NCBI GenBank assembly: GCA_016937915.1
Contig: JAFGVR010000125.1
Location: 1-5,652 of the forward strand
DNA from: Campylobacterales bacterium
Lineage (GTDB): Bacteria; Campylobacterota; Campylobacteria; Campylobacterales; Sulfurimonadaceae
Direction: 5' to 3'
DNA: 5,652 nucleotides
Numbering within the stretch: position 1 is the stretch's first letter; the number at the start of each line of letters is the position of its first letter. The translations under genes and the position numbers were made by a program. The notes beneath the pieces were generated by a model. That model was not told where the DNA came from, ran no database searches, and saw nothing but the letters and a program-made list of their open reading frames with translations. Shown here one piece after another: positions 1 to 5,095 of this stretch.

Positions 1-114
1 CTTATCGATTAAAATTTGGTCTTTTTTAGAATTATAATTTTTTATAATGCTCTCTTTATTTTTATATATTATATTAATTAATTCATCATAGCCGTTTATA
101 TCTTTTAGTTTCAA
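1..114 (-). CDS. Unidentified protein, N-terminal fragment (leaves the window on the left)
   Basis: An open frame of 38 codons runs on the minus strand from a TTG at 114-112 to the window edge without a stop. It begins (M/L)KLKDINGYDELINIIYK and is rich in Lys, Asn and Ile. An in-frame TAG lies three codons upstream of the TTG, so translation cannot start earlier in this frame, and the TTG is preceded by a purine-rich GGATAGAGAG stretch that can serve as a ribosome binding site. A TATAAT box with an extended-10 TG lies 32 bp upstream on the same strand. These signals together argue for a real divergent gene, although AT-rich DNA gives short open frames easily. The visible part has no signal peptide or transmembrane segment and looks helical and cytoplasmic. 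I do not recognise the family from 38 residues. Confidence 0.55.
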   Translation of the reverse strand, partial: MKLKDINGYDELINIIYKNKESIIKNYNSKKDQILIDK

Positions 115-145
115 AACTCTCTATCCGTATGTTTTAGATACAACG

Positions 146-151
146 ATTATA
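146..151 (-). promoter_or_regulatory. Promoter -10 box of the leftward gene
   Basis: On the minus strand this reads TGATATAAT, a perfect TATAAT with an extended-10 TG one base before it, and a T-run just upstream, as in Campylobacterota sigma-70 promoters, which often lack a clear -35. Transcription would start near 139, giving a leader of about 25 nt before the TTG at 114. Confidence 0.55.
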
Positions 152-156
152 TCAAA

Positions 157-170
157 AATAATTAATTATT
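157..170. repeat. Perfect 14-bp palindrome between two divergent promoters
   Basis: AATAATTAATTATT equals its own reverse complement. Its centre (163.5) falls within one base of the midpoint (164) between the two divergent TATAAT boxes at 146-151 and 177-182, so it covers the -35 region of both. It could be an operator shared by the leftward gene and the lipoprotein-dapE unit. It consists only of A and T, so chance is a serious alternative. Confidence 0.4.
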
Positions 171-176
171 AAACTG

Positions 177-182
177 TATAAT
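177..182 (+). promoter_or_regulatory. Promoter -10 box of the lipoprotein-dapE unit
   Basis: A perfect TATAAT directly preceded by TG (ACTGTATAATTCG). Transcription would start near 189, leaving a short leader of about 24 nt that contains only the AAGGGG ribosome binding site at 203-208. There is no clear -35 hexamer. Confidence 0.6.
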
Positions 183-212
183 TCGCTCAAAATTAGGAAA
201 ACAAGGGGATAG

Positions 213-563
213 ATGATGAAAAAAAATATACTATTTATATTTGCTTTATTTATAGTACTCTTTAGTGGATGTACACAAGAGACTCAAAATAAGATAGGCA
301 GAGGGATCCAAAATTGGACTGGGACAAATGGTGTTTTAGATATATATATGGGTGATAAACTTGTTCAAAGATTTATAAAAGTTGATAAACTCTCAACAGC
401 AGTAGCTACTCAGGGTGAAGCACAAAGGGATTATCGCTATGGGTATGGATATCTTGATAAAAACTTCAATTATAAAGTAGATGATGGTGAGAAAAAACTA
501 TATTTTGAGATAAGTGGATACGCTACACCTTATGTATTTTATGAAAATCCAGGTTCAAAATAG
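213..563 (+). CDS. Small exported lipoprotein of unknown function
   Basis: A protein of 116 residues with a lipoprotein signal peptide: Lys 3-4, a hydrophobic stretch over residues 6-17, then the lipobox FSGC with the lipidated Cys at residue 20. Phe at the -3 position is less usual but tolerated. The mature part of about 97 residues has no further membrane segment. It is rich in Gly, Tyr and charged residues (GVLDIYMGDKLVQRF, then RDYRYGYGYLDKNFNY) and looks like a small beta-rich domain. I cannot name the family. Two adjacent ATGs (213 and 216) are possible starts; the AAGGGG at 203-208 lies 4 nt from the first and 7 nt from the second, so the second may be the real one, and the lipobox is unaffected. 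It is first in a unit with dapE, whose ATG follows its TAG with no gap. A role in the periplasm or cell envelope is inferred from the signal only. Confidence 0.85.
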   Translation: MMKKNILFIFALFIVLFSGCTQETQNKIGRGIQNWTGTNGVLDIYMGDKLVQRFIKVDKLSTAVATQGEAQRDYRYGYGYLDKNFNYKVDDGEKKLYFEISGYATPYVFYENPGSK

Positions 564-1661
564 ATGGATATTTTAGAACTATTTAAAAAGCTCATAGAGT
601 CAAAAAGTGAAACACCAGATGATGGTGGCATCTTGGATTTTATAGCATCTTATCTAAGTGATTTTACCGCTATTAGGGTAGATGCGGCTGGTGTTAAAAA
701 TCTTTTCATATATAAAAAATTTGGAGAGGGTGAGCATCTATGTTTTGCAGGTCATGTGGATGTGGTTCCAGCAGGTCGTGGTTGGGATAGTGATCCATAT
801 AAACTGGTTGAGAGAGATGGTTATCTTTATGGTCGTGGTACTCAGGATATGAAAAGTGGTGTAGCTGCATTTACTCAGGCAGTTAAAGAGGCCAAAAATT
901 TCAGTGGTACATTATCTTTACTTTTAACTTCAGATGAAGAGGGGGAAGCTACAGATGGTACTATCAGGGTACTAGAGTACTTAAAAGAGCATGAGATGCT
1001 CCCAGATGCAGTAGTGGTAGCTGAACCTACTTGTGAAGATGTTTTTGGAGATGCTATCAAGGTAGGACGAAGAGGTTCTATAAATGGTTACATAACTCTA
1101 AGGGGAAAACAGGGTCATGCAGCGTACCCGCAAAAAGCTATAAATCCTATCCACAACATTGCTCCAAGACTTGCAAATATGGCTGGAGTTGATTTAGATA
1201 ATGGTGATGAGTATTTCAGCCCATCTAAGTTTGTAGTAACTGACATAAGAGCTGGAATGGAGGTTACAAATGTAACTCCAAATGAGCTGAAGATGATGTT
1301 CAATGTCCGCAATACTACTCTAACGACTCAAAAAGAGATAAAAGAGTTTGTAGATAAAAACCTAAACGGACTTGATTATGAGATTAGACTTACTCAAGGC
1401 TCATACCCATTTCGCACAAATACAGATACAAAAGTGGTAAAAAATATAGATAAAGCGATAGAAAACATAACTGGATGCAAACCAAAACATTCAACTGCAG
1501 GTGGAACAAGTGATGCAAGATTTGTAGCTCAGTTTGGTGTAGATGTGATAGAGTTTGGAGTTAAAAACGACACTATCCACGCAGTAAATGAGAGAACCAC
1601 AAAAGAAGAGGTTGTTGGACTTTACAAAGTGTTTAAAAATCTAATAGATATATGGGAGTAG
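564..1661 (+). CDS. dapE: Succinyl-diaminopimelate desuccinylase
   Basis: A cytoplasmic M20-family zinc hydrolase that splits N-succinyl-L,L-diaminopimelate into succinate and L,L-diaminopimelate, in the succinylase route to meso-DAP (peptidoglycan) and lysine. At 365 residues it matches DapE (about 375 in gamma-proteobacteria). The two-metal site can be read by comparison with characterised DapE: His64 and Asp66 in GHVDVVP, bridging Asp95 in RGTQDMK, general base Glu125 and ligand Glu126 in TSDEEG, Glu154 in AEPT, and His339 in TIHAVNE. The dimerisation domain (about 172-285) carries GHAAYP with His185, the residue that reaches the partner's active site, and GGTSDARF (313-320) is the substrate-binding loop. 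The start abuts the lipoprotein stop (TAGATG) with only a weak AGG about 10 nt upstream, so translation probably depends on the preceding gene. All key residues are intact. Confidence 0.96.
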   Translation: MDILELFKKLIESKSETPDDGGILDFIASYLSDFTAIRVDAAGVKNLFIYKKFGEGEHLCFAGHVDVVPAGRGWDSDPYKLVERDGYLYGRGTQDMKSGVAAFTQAVKEAKNFSGTLSLLLTSDEEGEATDGTIRVLEYLKEHEMLPDAVVVAEPTCEDVFGDAIKVGRRGSINGYITLRGKQGHAAYPQKAINPIHNIAPRLANMAGVDLDNGDEYFSPSKFVVTDIRAGMEVTNVTPNELKMMFNVRNTTLTTQKEIKEFVDKNLNGLDYEIRLTQGSYPFRTNTDTKVVKNIDKAIENITGCKPKHSTAGGTSDARFVAQFGVDVIEFGVKNDTIHAVNERTTKEEVVGLYKVFKNLIDIWE

Positions 1662-1663
1662 AT

Positions 1664-2059
1664 ATGAGACTATTTTTAATAAGTTTATTTTTTAGTTTGA
1701 GTCTTTTTGCAAATGAGCTTGGTTGGGACAATGACTACAAAAAAGCACTAGCAGATGCAAAAGTGGAAAATAAAGATGTTTATGTACTCATAACTTCAAG
1801 TGATTGTAGATGGTGTAGAAAGTTTGAAAGTACAACTTTGCAAGATAAAGAGATTTTAAAGTATCTTGATTCAAGATACATTTTAGTTCATCTTAATCGT
1901 GACTTTGATGAGATGCCAGAGTATTTTCAAGCCAAAAGGGTACCTACACACTATTTTGTAACAAAAGATGAAGAGGTTATCCACACTTTTCCAGGGTTTT
2001 GGAGTAGTGAAGATTTTAAAGTCTTTTTAGGCGATATTGATAAAAAAAAGTTAAAATAA
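1664..2059 (+). CDS. Exported thioredoxin-fold protein with CRWC motif
   Basis: I place the start at the ATG at 1664, two bases after the dapE stop, because GGGAG (1654-1658) sits 5 nt upstream; an in-frame ATG at 1652 would add MGVD and overlap dapE without a good binding site. The 131-residue product begins with a signal peptide (MRLFLISLFFSLSLFA, cleavage likely after Ala16). A thioredoxin-like domain follows: SSDCRWCRKFE with redox cysteines 48 and 51, then VPT (93-95) with the cis-proline, then a strand and GFWSSEDF. This is the thioredoxin_7/SoxW-like pattern of periplasmic thiol reductases such as those that keep cytochrome c haem-binding cysteines or other exported thiols reduced. The exact partner cannot be read from the sequence. 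No DsbD-type membrane part is present, so an electron donor elsewhere is expected. Co-transcription with dapE is likely. Confidence 0.85.
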   Translation: MRLFLISLFFSLSLFANELGWDNDYKKALADAKVENKDVYVLITSSDCRWCRKFESTTLQDKEILKYLDSRYILVHLNRDFDEMPEYFQAKRVPTHYFVTKDEEVIHTFPGFWSSEDFKVFLGDIDKKKLK

Positions 2060-2086
2060 CAAAAAAATAATTTAAGGTAATAATCG

Positions 2087-2461
2087 ATGAAATTCGTCCA
2101 AACAAACAAAGCACCATCAGCGATAGGTCCATACTCTCAAGCAGTAGTAGCAAACGGTATGGTTTTTACATCAGGTCAGATAGCTCTTACACCAGATGGT
2201 GTGATGCTAGAAAATGATGTAGTTGTTCAAACAAAACAAGTACTAAAAAATCTAACTGCAGTTTTAGAAGAGGCTGGAAGTTCACTTGATAAAGTTGTAA
2301 AAACAACAATATTTTTAGATAGTATGGATGATTTTGCAACTGTAAATGAGTTATACGCAGAGGCTTTTGGAGATCACAAACCAGCTCGCTCAACTGTAGC
2401 TGTAAAAACTTTGCCAAAAAATGCTTTAGTTGAAATAGACGCTGTGGCATTGGTTGATTAA
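2087..2461 (+). CDS. ridA: RidA-family 2-iminobutanoate/2-iminopropanoate deaminase
   Basis: A protein of 124 residues, full length for the YjgF/YER057c/UK114 (RidA) family. RidA proteins form trimers in the cytoplasm and hydrolyse reactive enamines/imines such as 2-aminoacrylate, released by PLP enzymes like threonine/serine dehydratase, to 2-ketoacids and ammonia. Visible signatures are AIGPYSQ (12-18) with Tyr16, FTSGQI (27-32), and PARSTV (99-104) with Arg101, the residue that binds the substrate carboxylate, followed by VEIDAVA with Glu116 (Glu120 in E. coli RidA). The cysteine after the Arg in E. coli RidA (Cys107) is Thr103 here. AAGG (2074-2077) lies 9 nt before the ATG. The 27-bp gap after the thioredoxin-like gene holds no terminator, so it probably belongs to the same transcript, as its last gene. 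Confidence 0.95.
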   Translation: MKFVQTNKAPSAIGPYSQAVVANGMVFTSGQIALTPDGVMLENDVVVQTKQVLKNLTAVLEEAGSSLDKVVKTTIFLDSMDDFATVNELYAEAFGDHKPARSTVAVKTLPKNALVEIDAVALVD

Positions 2462-2467
2462 AATCTT

Positions 2468-2490
2468 AGTTTTAATTAAAACTTAAAACT
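2468..2490. repeat. Palindrome plus tandem 7-mers between ridA and rplU
   Basis: Three copies of the same 7-mer lie here: AGTTTTA (2468-2474, inverted) and TAAAACT twice in tandem (2477-2483, 2484-2490). The first two form a perfect 16-bp palindrome, AGTTTTAATTAAAACT (2468-2483). The palindrome begins 7 bp after the ridA stop and spans the expected -35 region of the rplU promoter. It might be a weak AT-only stem ending the ridA transcript, an upstream promoter element, or a protein site. It has no GC-rich stem or T-run, so I do not call it a terminator. Confidence 0.45.
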
Positions 2491-2498
2491 TATTTGGG

Positions 2499-2504
2499 TA
2501 TAAT
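2499..2504 (+). promoter_or_regulatory. Promoter -10 box of rplU-rpmA
   Basis: A perfect TATAAT in the context TTTGGGTATAATTCC, with AT-rich DNA upstream as expected for a strong ribosomal-protein promoter in this phylum. Transcription would start near 2511, giving a leader of about 33 nt. That is too short for a structured ribosomal-protein autoregulatory leader. A second TATAAT at 2523-2528 would start transcription inside the ribosome binding site and is less plausible. Confidence 0.7.
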
Positions 2505-2543
2505 TCCAAACTTTTTGTAGAATATAATGTAAGGAACTGTTTA

Positions 2544-2852
2544 ATGTACGCAATTATTAAAAACGGTGGTAAGCAATACAAAGTTCAAGAGGGTGATATT
2601 TTATTACTTGATAAAATGTCTCTTGAGCCAAAAGCCACTGTAGAAATAAAAGAAGTTCTAGCTGTAAATGCTGGTGAACTTAAATGTGGAACGCCATTTG
2701 TAGAAGGTGCAGTTGTAACTGCTGAAGTTATCAACGAGGGTCGTGCTAAGAAAGTTATCACTTTCAAAAAGCGTCGTCGTAAAGATTCTAAAGTAAAAAG
2801 AGGTTTCAGAAGAGACTTCACTCGTGTTCGTATCACGAAAATTGCTGCATAA
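2544..2852 (+). CDS. rplU: 50S ribosomal protein L21 (bL21)
   Basis: A structural protein of the large ribosomal subunit that binds 23S rRNA. The 102 residues match the family's usual length of about 103. The N-terminus [18 protein letters not shown] is typical of bL21, with the beta-barrel following. The C-terminal RNA-binding part has the basic run FKKRRRK (74-80) and the family signature GFRRDFT (87-93) followed by [12 protein letters not shown] (2531-2535) lies 8 nt before the ATG. It is first in a two-gene unit with rpmA, 24 bp downstream, the usual pairing that keeps these two proteins in equal supply. Confidence 0.98.
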   Translation: MYAIIKNGGKQYKVQEGDILLLDKMSLEPKATVEIKEVLAVNAGELKCGTPFVEGAVVTAEVINEGRAKKVITFKKRRRKDSKVKRGFRRDFTRVRITKIAA

Positions 2853-2857
2853 GCAAT
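2841..2857 (+). other. Small hairpin across the rplU stop codon
   Basis: ATTGCT (2841-2846) pairs perfectly with AGCAAT (2852-2857) around the loop GCATA, placing the rplU TAA (2850-2852) at the loop-stem junction. No T-run follows, and rpmA's AAGGAG begins 8 nt later, so it is not a terminator. If it forms it could affect mRNA processing or coupling between rplU and rpmA. A six-pair stem is weak and may be fortuitous. Confidence 0.3.
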
Positions 2858-2876
2858 AAAATTTAAGGAGTAAAGT

Positions 2877-3134
2877 ATGGCACATAAGAAAGGTCAAGGT
2901 AGTACACAGAATAATCGTGACTCGGCTGGTAGAAGACTAGGTGTTAAAAAATATGGTGGTGAAGCAGTTGTAGCTGGTAATATTATTATTCGTCAGCGTG
3001 GAACTAAAATCCACCCAGGTAAAAATGTAGGTATGGGTAAAGATCATACTATTTTTGCTTTAGTTGATGGTGTTGTTTCTTTTGAAAGAAAAGACAAAAA
3101 GCGTCAACAAGTTTCAATAGTACCTGCTGCATAA
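2877..3134 (+). CDS. rpmA: 50S ribosomal protein L27 (bL27)
   Basis: A large-subunit protein whose flexible N-terminus reaches the peptidyl transferase centre and helps place tRNA substrates. The 85 residues are full length. After the initiator Met it begins directly with [11 protein letters not shown], so it lacks the cleavable N-terminal extension found in Firmicutes L27. The family signature [15 protein letters not shown] (34-48) is complete, and the short C-terminus ends IVPAA. AAGGAG (2865-2870) is a near-ideal ribosome binding site 6 nt before the ATG. It is co-transcribed with rplU and followed 10 bp after its stop by an intrinsic terminator. Confidence 0.98.
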   Translation: MAHKKGQGSTQNNRDSAGRRLGVKKYGGEAVVAGNIIIRQRGTKIHPGKNVGMGKDHTIFALVDGVVSFERKDKKRQQVSIVPAA

Positions 3135-3144
3135 TTCTACAAAT

Positions 3145-3174
3145 ATCTAAGCCGTTTGGCTTAGGTGTTTTTTT
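3145..3174 (+). terminator. Rho-independent terminator of rplU-rpmA
   Basis: CTAAGCC (3147-3153) and GGCTTAG (3158-3164) form a perfect 7-bp stem with loop GTTT, extended to 9 pairs by one U-G and one A-U pair (3145-3166). A single G and then seven T residues (3168-3174) follow. It lies 10 bp after the rpmA stop and separates the ribosomal-protein unit from obgE. Confidence 0.92.
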
Positions 3175-3202
3175 CCCTCTTCGAGTTAATACTCTTTCAC
3201 AA

Positions 3203-3208
3203 TTTAAT
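3203..3208 (+). promoter_or_regulatory. Possible weak -10 box for obgE-proB-fmt
   Basis: TTTAAT matches five of six bases of TATAAT and would start transcription near 3215, about 24 nt before the obgE start. A promoter is expected here because a strong terminator lies just upstream, but the rest of 3175-3238 shows no better -10 and no -35. TAATAT at 3218-3223 is an alternative that would leave almost no leader. Some obgE transcription may instead come from read-through. Confidence 0.25.
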
Positions 3209-3238
3209 AGAAATTTTTAATATAAAAAAGGAATAGAT

Positions 3239-4336
3239 TTGTTCACAGATAGTGTAGAATTGAAAGTTAGTTCAGGTAATGGTGGAGCAGGTTGTGTTGC
3301 TTTTCGTCGTGAAAAATTTGTTTTAAATGGTGGTCCAAACGGTGGTTATGGTGGACGCGGTGGAGATATATGGTTTAAATGCGATAACAACACCCATACG
3401 CTTTCAGCATTTCAAAGAAAGATGCACATAAAAGCTGAAAACGGAAGACCAGGTGAGGGATCACTAATGACTGGTAAATCTGGAGCTAAAAAAGTTATTA
3501 TAGTACCACCAGGGACGCAGATAATAGATATGGAAAGTGGTGAAGTTTTATTTGATATGCTTCATGATGGTCAAGAGGAAAAATTTATAGAGGGTGGTAA
3601 AGGTGGACTTGGAAATACTCACTTTAAAAGTTCAACTAAACAACGCCCAACTTATGCTCAACCTGGTCAAAAGGGTGAGACTAGAAATATAAAACTTGAT
3701 TTAAAACTTATAGCGGATGTTGGACTTGTTGGGTTTCCAAATGTTGGAAAGTCAACTCTTATATCTACTGTGTCAAATGCTAGACCAGAGATAGCAAACT
3801 ATGAGTTTACAACACTTACTCCAAAACTTGGTCAAGTAAATATAGGTGACTTTGAATCTTTTATTATGGCAGATATCCCTGGTATTATAGGTGGTGCTAG
3901 TGAGGGTAAAGGACTTGGAATTCAATTTTTAAGACATATAGAGAGAACAAAAACTTTACTTTTTATGATAGATTTGGCTTCATACAGAGATTTAAAAGAG
4001 CAGATAGATACTTTAAAAAGTGAAGTTGCATCTTTTAGCGAAAAACTTGGAAATTCAAGATACGCTATAGCTTTGAGTAGAACAGATATAATCCCTGCAG
4101 AAGATTTGAATGATATAGTTAATGGTTTTATAGAAGCTTTAGGATTAAAAGCAAATGAAAAAAGTGGATTGAATTTTGATGAAAATCTACCATATTTTAT
4201 ACAAGATAGTCCTGATGAAACTCTAGGTTATGATAAAACTAAACCTTATTTTATCATCCCTATATCATCAGCGATAAACAAAAATATAGAACCATTAAAA
4301 TACGCTTTATTTAATCTAGTGCGTGAATCAAGATGA
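3239..4336 (+). CDS. obgE: GTPase Obg/CgtA with divergent G4 motif
   Basis: An essential, ribosome-associated GTPase involved in 50S assembly and the stringent/stress response. It starts at TTG (3239) with AAAGGA 6 nt upstream; the next in-frame ATG is codon 62, inside the conserved domain, so the TTG must be the start. Residues 1-157 form the glycine-rich Obg fold (NGGAGCVAFRREKF, GGPNGGYGGRGGDIWF, GGKGGLGNTHFKSS). The G domain follows: G1 GFPNVGKST (165-173), switch I YEFTTLTP (188-195), G3 DIPGII (212-217) and G5 SSA (343-345). The G4 position, normally NKxD, reads SRTD (280-283), with only the Asp kept. About 60 residues separate G4 from G5, some 25 more than in typical Obg, including an acidic stretch (NFDENLPYFIQDSPDE). 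There is no C-terminal OCT domain; the 365 residues end shortly after the G domain. The stop overlaps the proB start by 4 bp. Confidence 0.97.
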   Translation: MFTDSVELKVSSGNGGAGCVAFRREKFVLNGGPNGGYGGRGGDIWFKCDNNTHTLSAFQRKMHIKAENGRPGEGSLMTGKSGAKKVIIVPPGTQIIDMESGEVLFDMLHDGQEEKFIEGGKGGLGNTHFKSSTKQRPTYAQPGQKGETRNIKLDLKLIADVGLVGFPNVGKSTLISTVSNARPEIANYEFTTLTPKLGQVNIGDFESFIMADIPGIIGGASEGKGLGIQFLRHIERTKTLLFMIDLASYRDLKEQIDTLKSEVASFSEKLGNSRYAIALSRTDIIPAEDLNDIVNGFIEALGLKANEKSGLNFDENLPYFIQDSPDETLGYDKTKPYFIIPISSAINKNIEPLKYALFNLVRESR

Positions 4337-5094
4337 AACGAGTTGTAGTTAAAGTTGGTAGCGCTGTTTTAACTCAAAATAGTGAAATCTCTCTAGAGAG
4401 AATGGGTGCTTTAGTTGATTTTTTAGCTGTACTTAGAGAACAATATGAGGTTGTTTTAGTATCGTCTGGTTCTGTTGGTGCTGGATATACTAAATTAAAA
4501 TTAGATAGAAAAATTATAGAAAATAAACAAGCTTTAGCGTCTATTGGTCAACCGATTTTGATGAATAAGTATGCACAAAAATTTGAGAAGTATGATATCT
4601 TAACTTCTCAAGTTTTAGTAACTGCTGCAAATTTAAGAATTAATGATGATACAAGAAGAATTAAAAATACAATAGATACTTTGCTTAAAAATAGAGTTCT
4701 TCCTATTTTAAATGAGAATGATGCAACTGCGACTGACGAGCTTGTAGTTGGAGATAACGATCAATTATCAGCTTATGTTACAAACCATATAGACGCTGAT
4801 ATGCTTATAATACTTTCTGATATAGATGGGTATTATGATAAAGATCCTAGAAAATTTTTAGATGCAAAAGTTTTAAAAATTGTGAATGAAGTGCCAAAAG
4901 ATGAGTTAGATAGAGAAGCTACTCCACATGGTGATTTTGCAACTGGTGGTATTGTTACAAAACTAAAAGCAGCAGCCTATCTTTTAAATAATAATAAATC
5001 TATGCTTTTAACAAGCGGATTTGATTTAGATGATGCAAAAAGTTTTTTGATAGATAAAAACCATAACGGTGGTACATACTTTATAAGGGGATAA
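4333..5094 (+). CDS. proB: Glutamate 5-kinase, short form without PUA domain
   Basis: Catalyses the first step of proline synthesis, phosphorylating L-glutamate with ATP to gamma-glutamyl phosphate, in the cytoplasm with ProA. The 253 residues contain only the amino-acid kinase fold: VVKVGSAVLT (5-14) with Lys7 for phosphate binding, VSSGSVGAG (43-51), NEND (127-130), VVGDNDQLSA (138-147) with the glutamate-binding Asp-Asn-Asp, LSDIDGYYDKDPR (161-173) at the nucleotide site, and TGGIVTKLKAA (204-214). The roughly 110-residue C-terminal PUA domain of E. coli ProB (367 residues) is absent. Such short ProB proteins are usual in Campylobacter relatives, so this is not a truncation; the stop comes directly before fmt. 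The ATG overlaps the obgE stop in ATGA, so translation is coupled. Feedback inhibition by proline resides in the kinase domain and may be retained. Confidence 0.96.
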   Translation: MKRVVVKVGSAVLTQNSEISLERMGALVDFLAVLREQYEVVLVSSGSVGAGYTKLKLDRKIIENKQALASIGQPILMNKYAQKFEKYDILTSQVLVTAANLRINDDTRRIKNTIDTLLKNRVLPILNENDATATDELVVGDNDQLSAYVTNHIDADMLIILSDIDGYYDKDPRKFLDAKVLKIVNEVPKDELDREATPHGDFATGGIVTKLKAAAYLLNNNKSMLLTSGFDLDDAKSFLIDKNHNGGTYFIRG

Positions 5095-5095
5095 T

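Noticed and set aside
875..1312. Two minus-strand open frames opposite dapE
   Set aside because: Ser/Thr-rich or unpatterned products antisense to catalytic regions of dapE; no start signals.
2187..2450. 87-codon open frame on the minus strand opposite ridA
   Set aside because: It lies entirely within ridA, whose family motifs are intact; the product is a Leu/Gln/His-rich low-complexity sequence typical of antisense translation, with no promoter or ribosome binding site.
2523..2528. Second TATAAT as an additional rplU promoter
   Set aside because: Transcription would start around 2535, within the AAGGA ribosome binding site, leaving almost no leader; the box at 2499-2504 fits better.
2585..2897. 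Two minus-strand open frames opposite rplU and the start of rpmA
   Set aside because: They are antisense to highly conserved ribosomal-protein genes and their products show no recognisable features.
2544..3134. Regulatory RNA leader or Firmicutes-type L21 autoregulation and L27 N-terminal processing
   Set aside because: The rplU leader is only about 33 nt with no stable fold, and rpmA starts directly with AHKK and has no cleavable extension.
3183..3194. GAGT-TAAT-ACTC inverted repeat after the terminator as a second hairpin or operator
   Set aside because: Only four base pairs, with no T-run or relation to a clear promoter; too weak to support.
4333..5094. proB as a truncated pseudogene because it is about 110 residues shorter than E. 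coli ProB
   Set aside because: The kinase domain is complete with all motifs, the gene ends cleanly against fmt, and short PUA-less ProB proteins are normal in this phylum.
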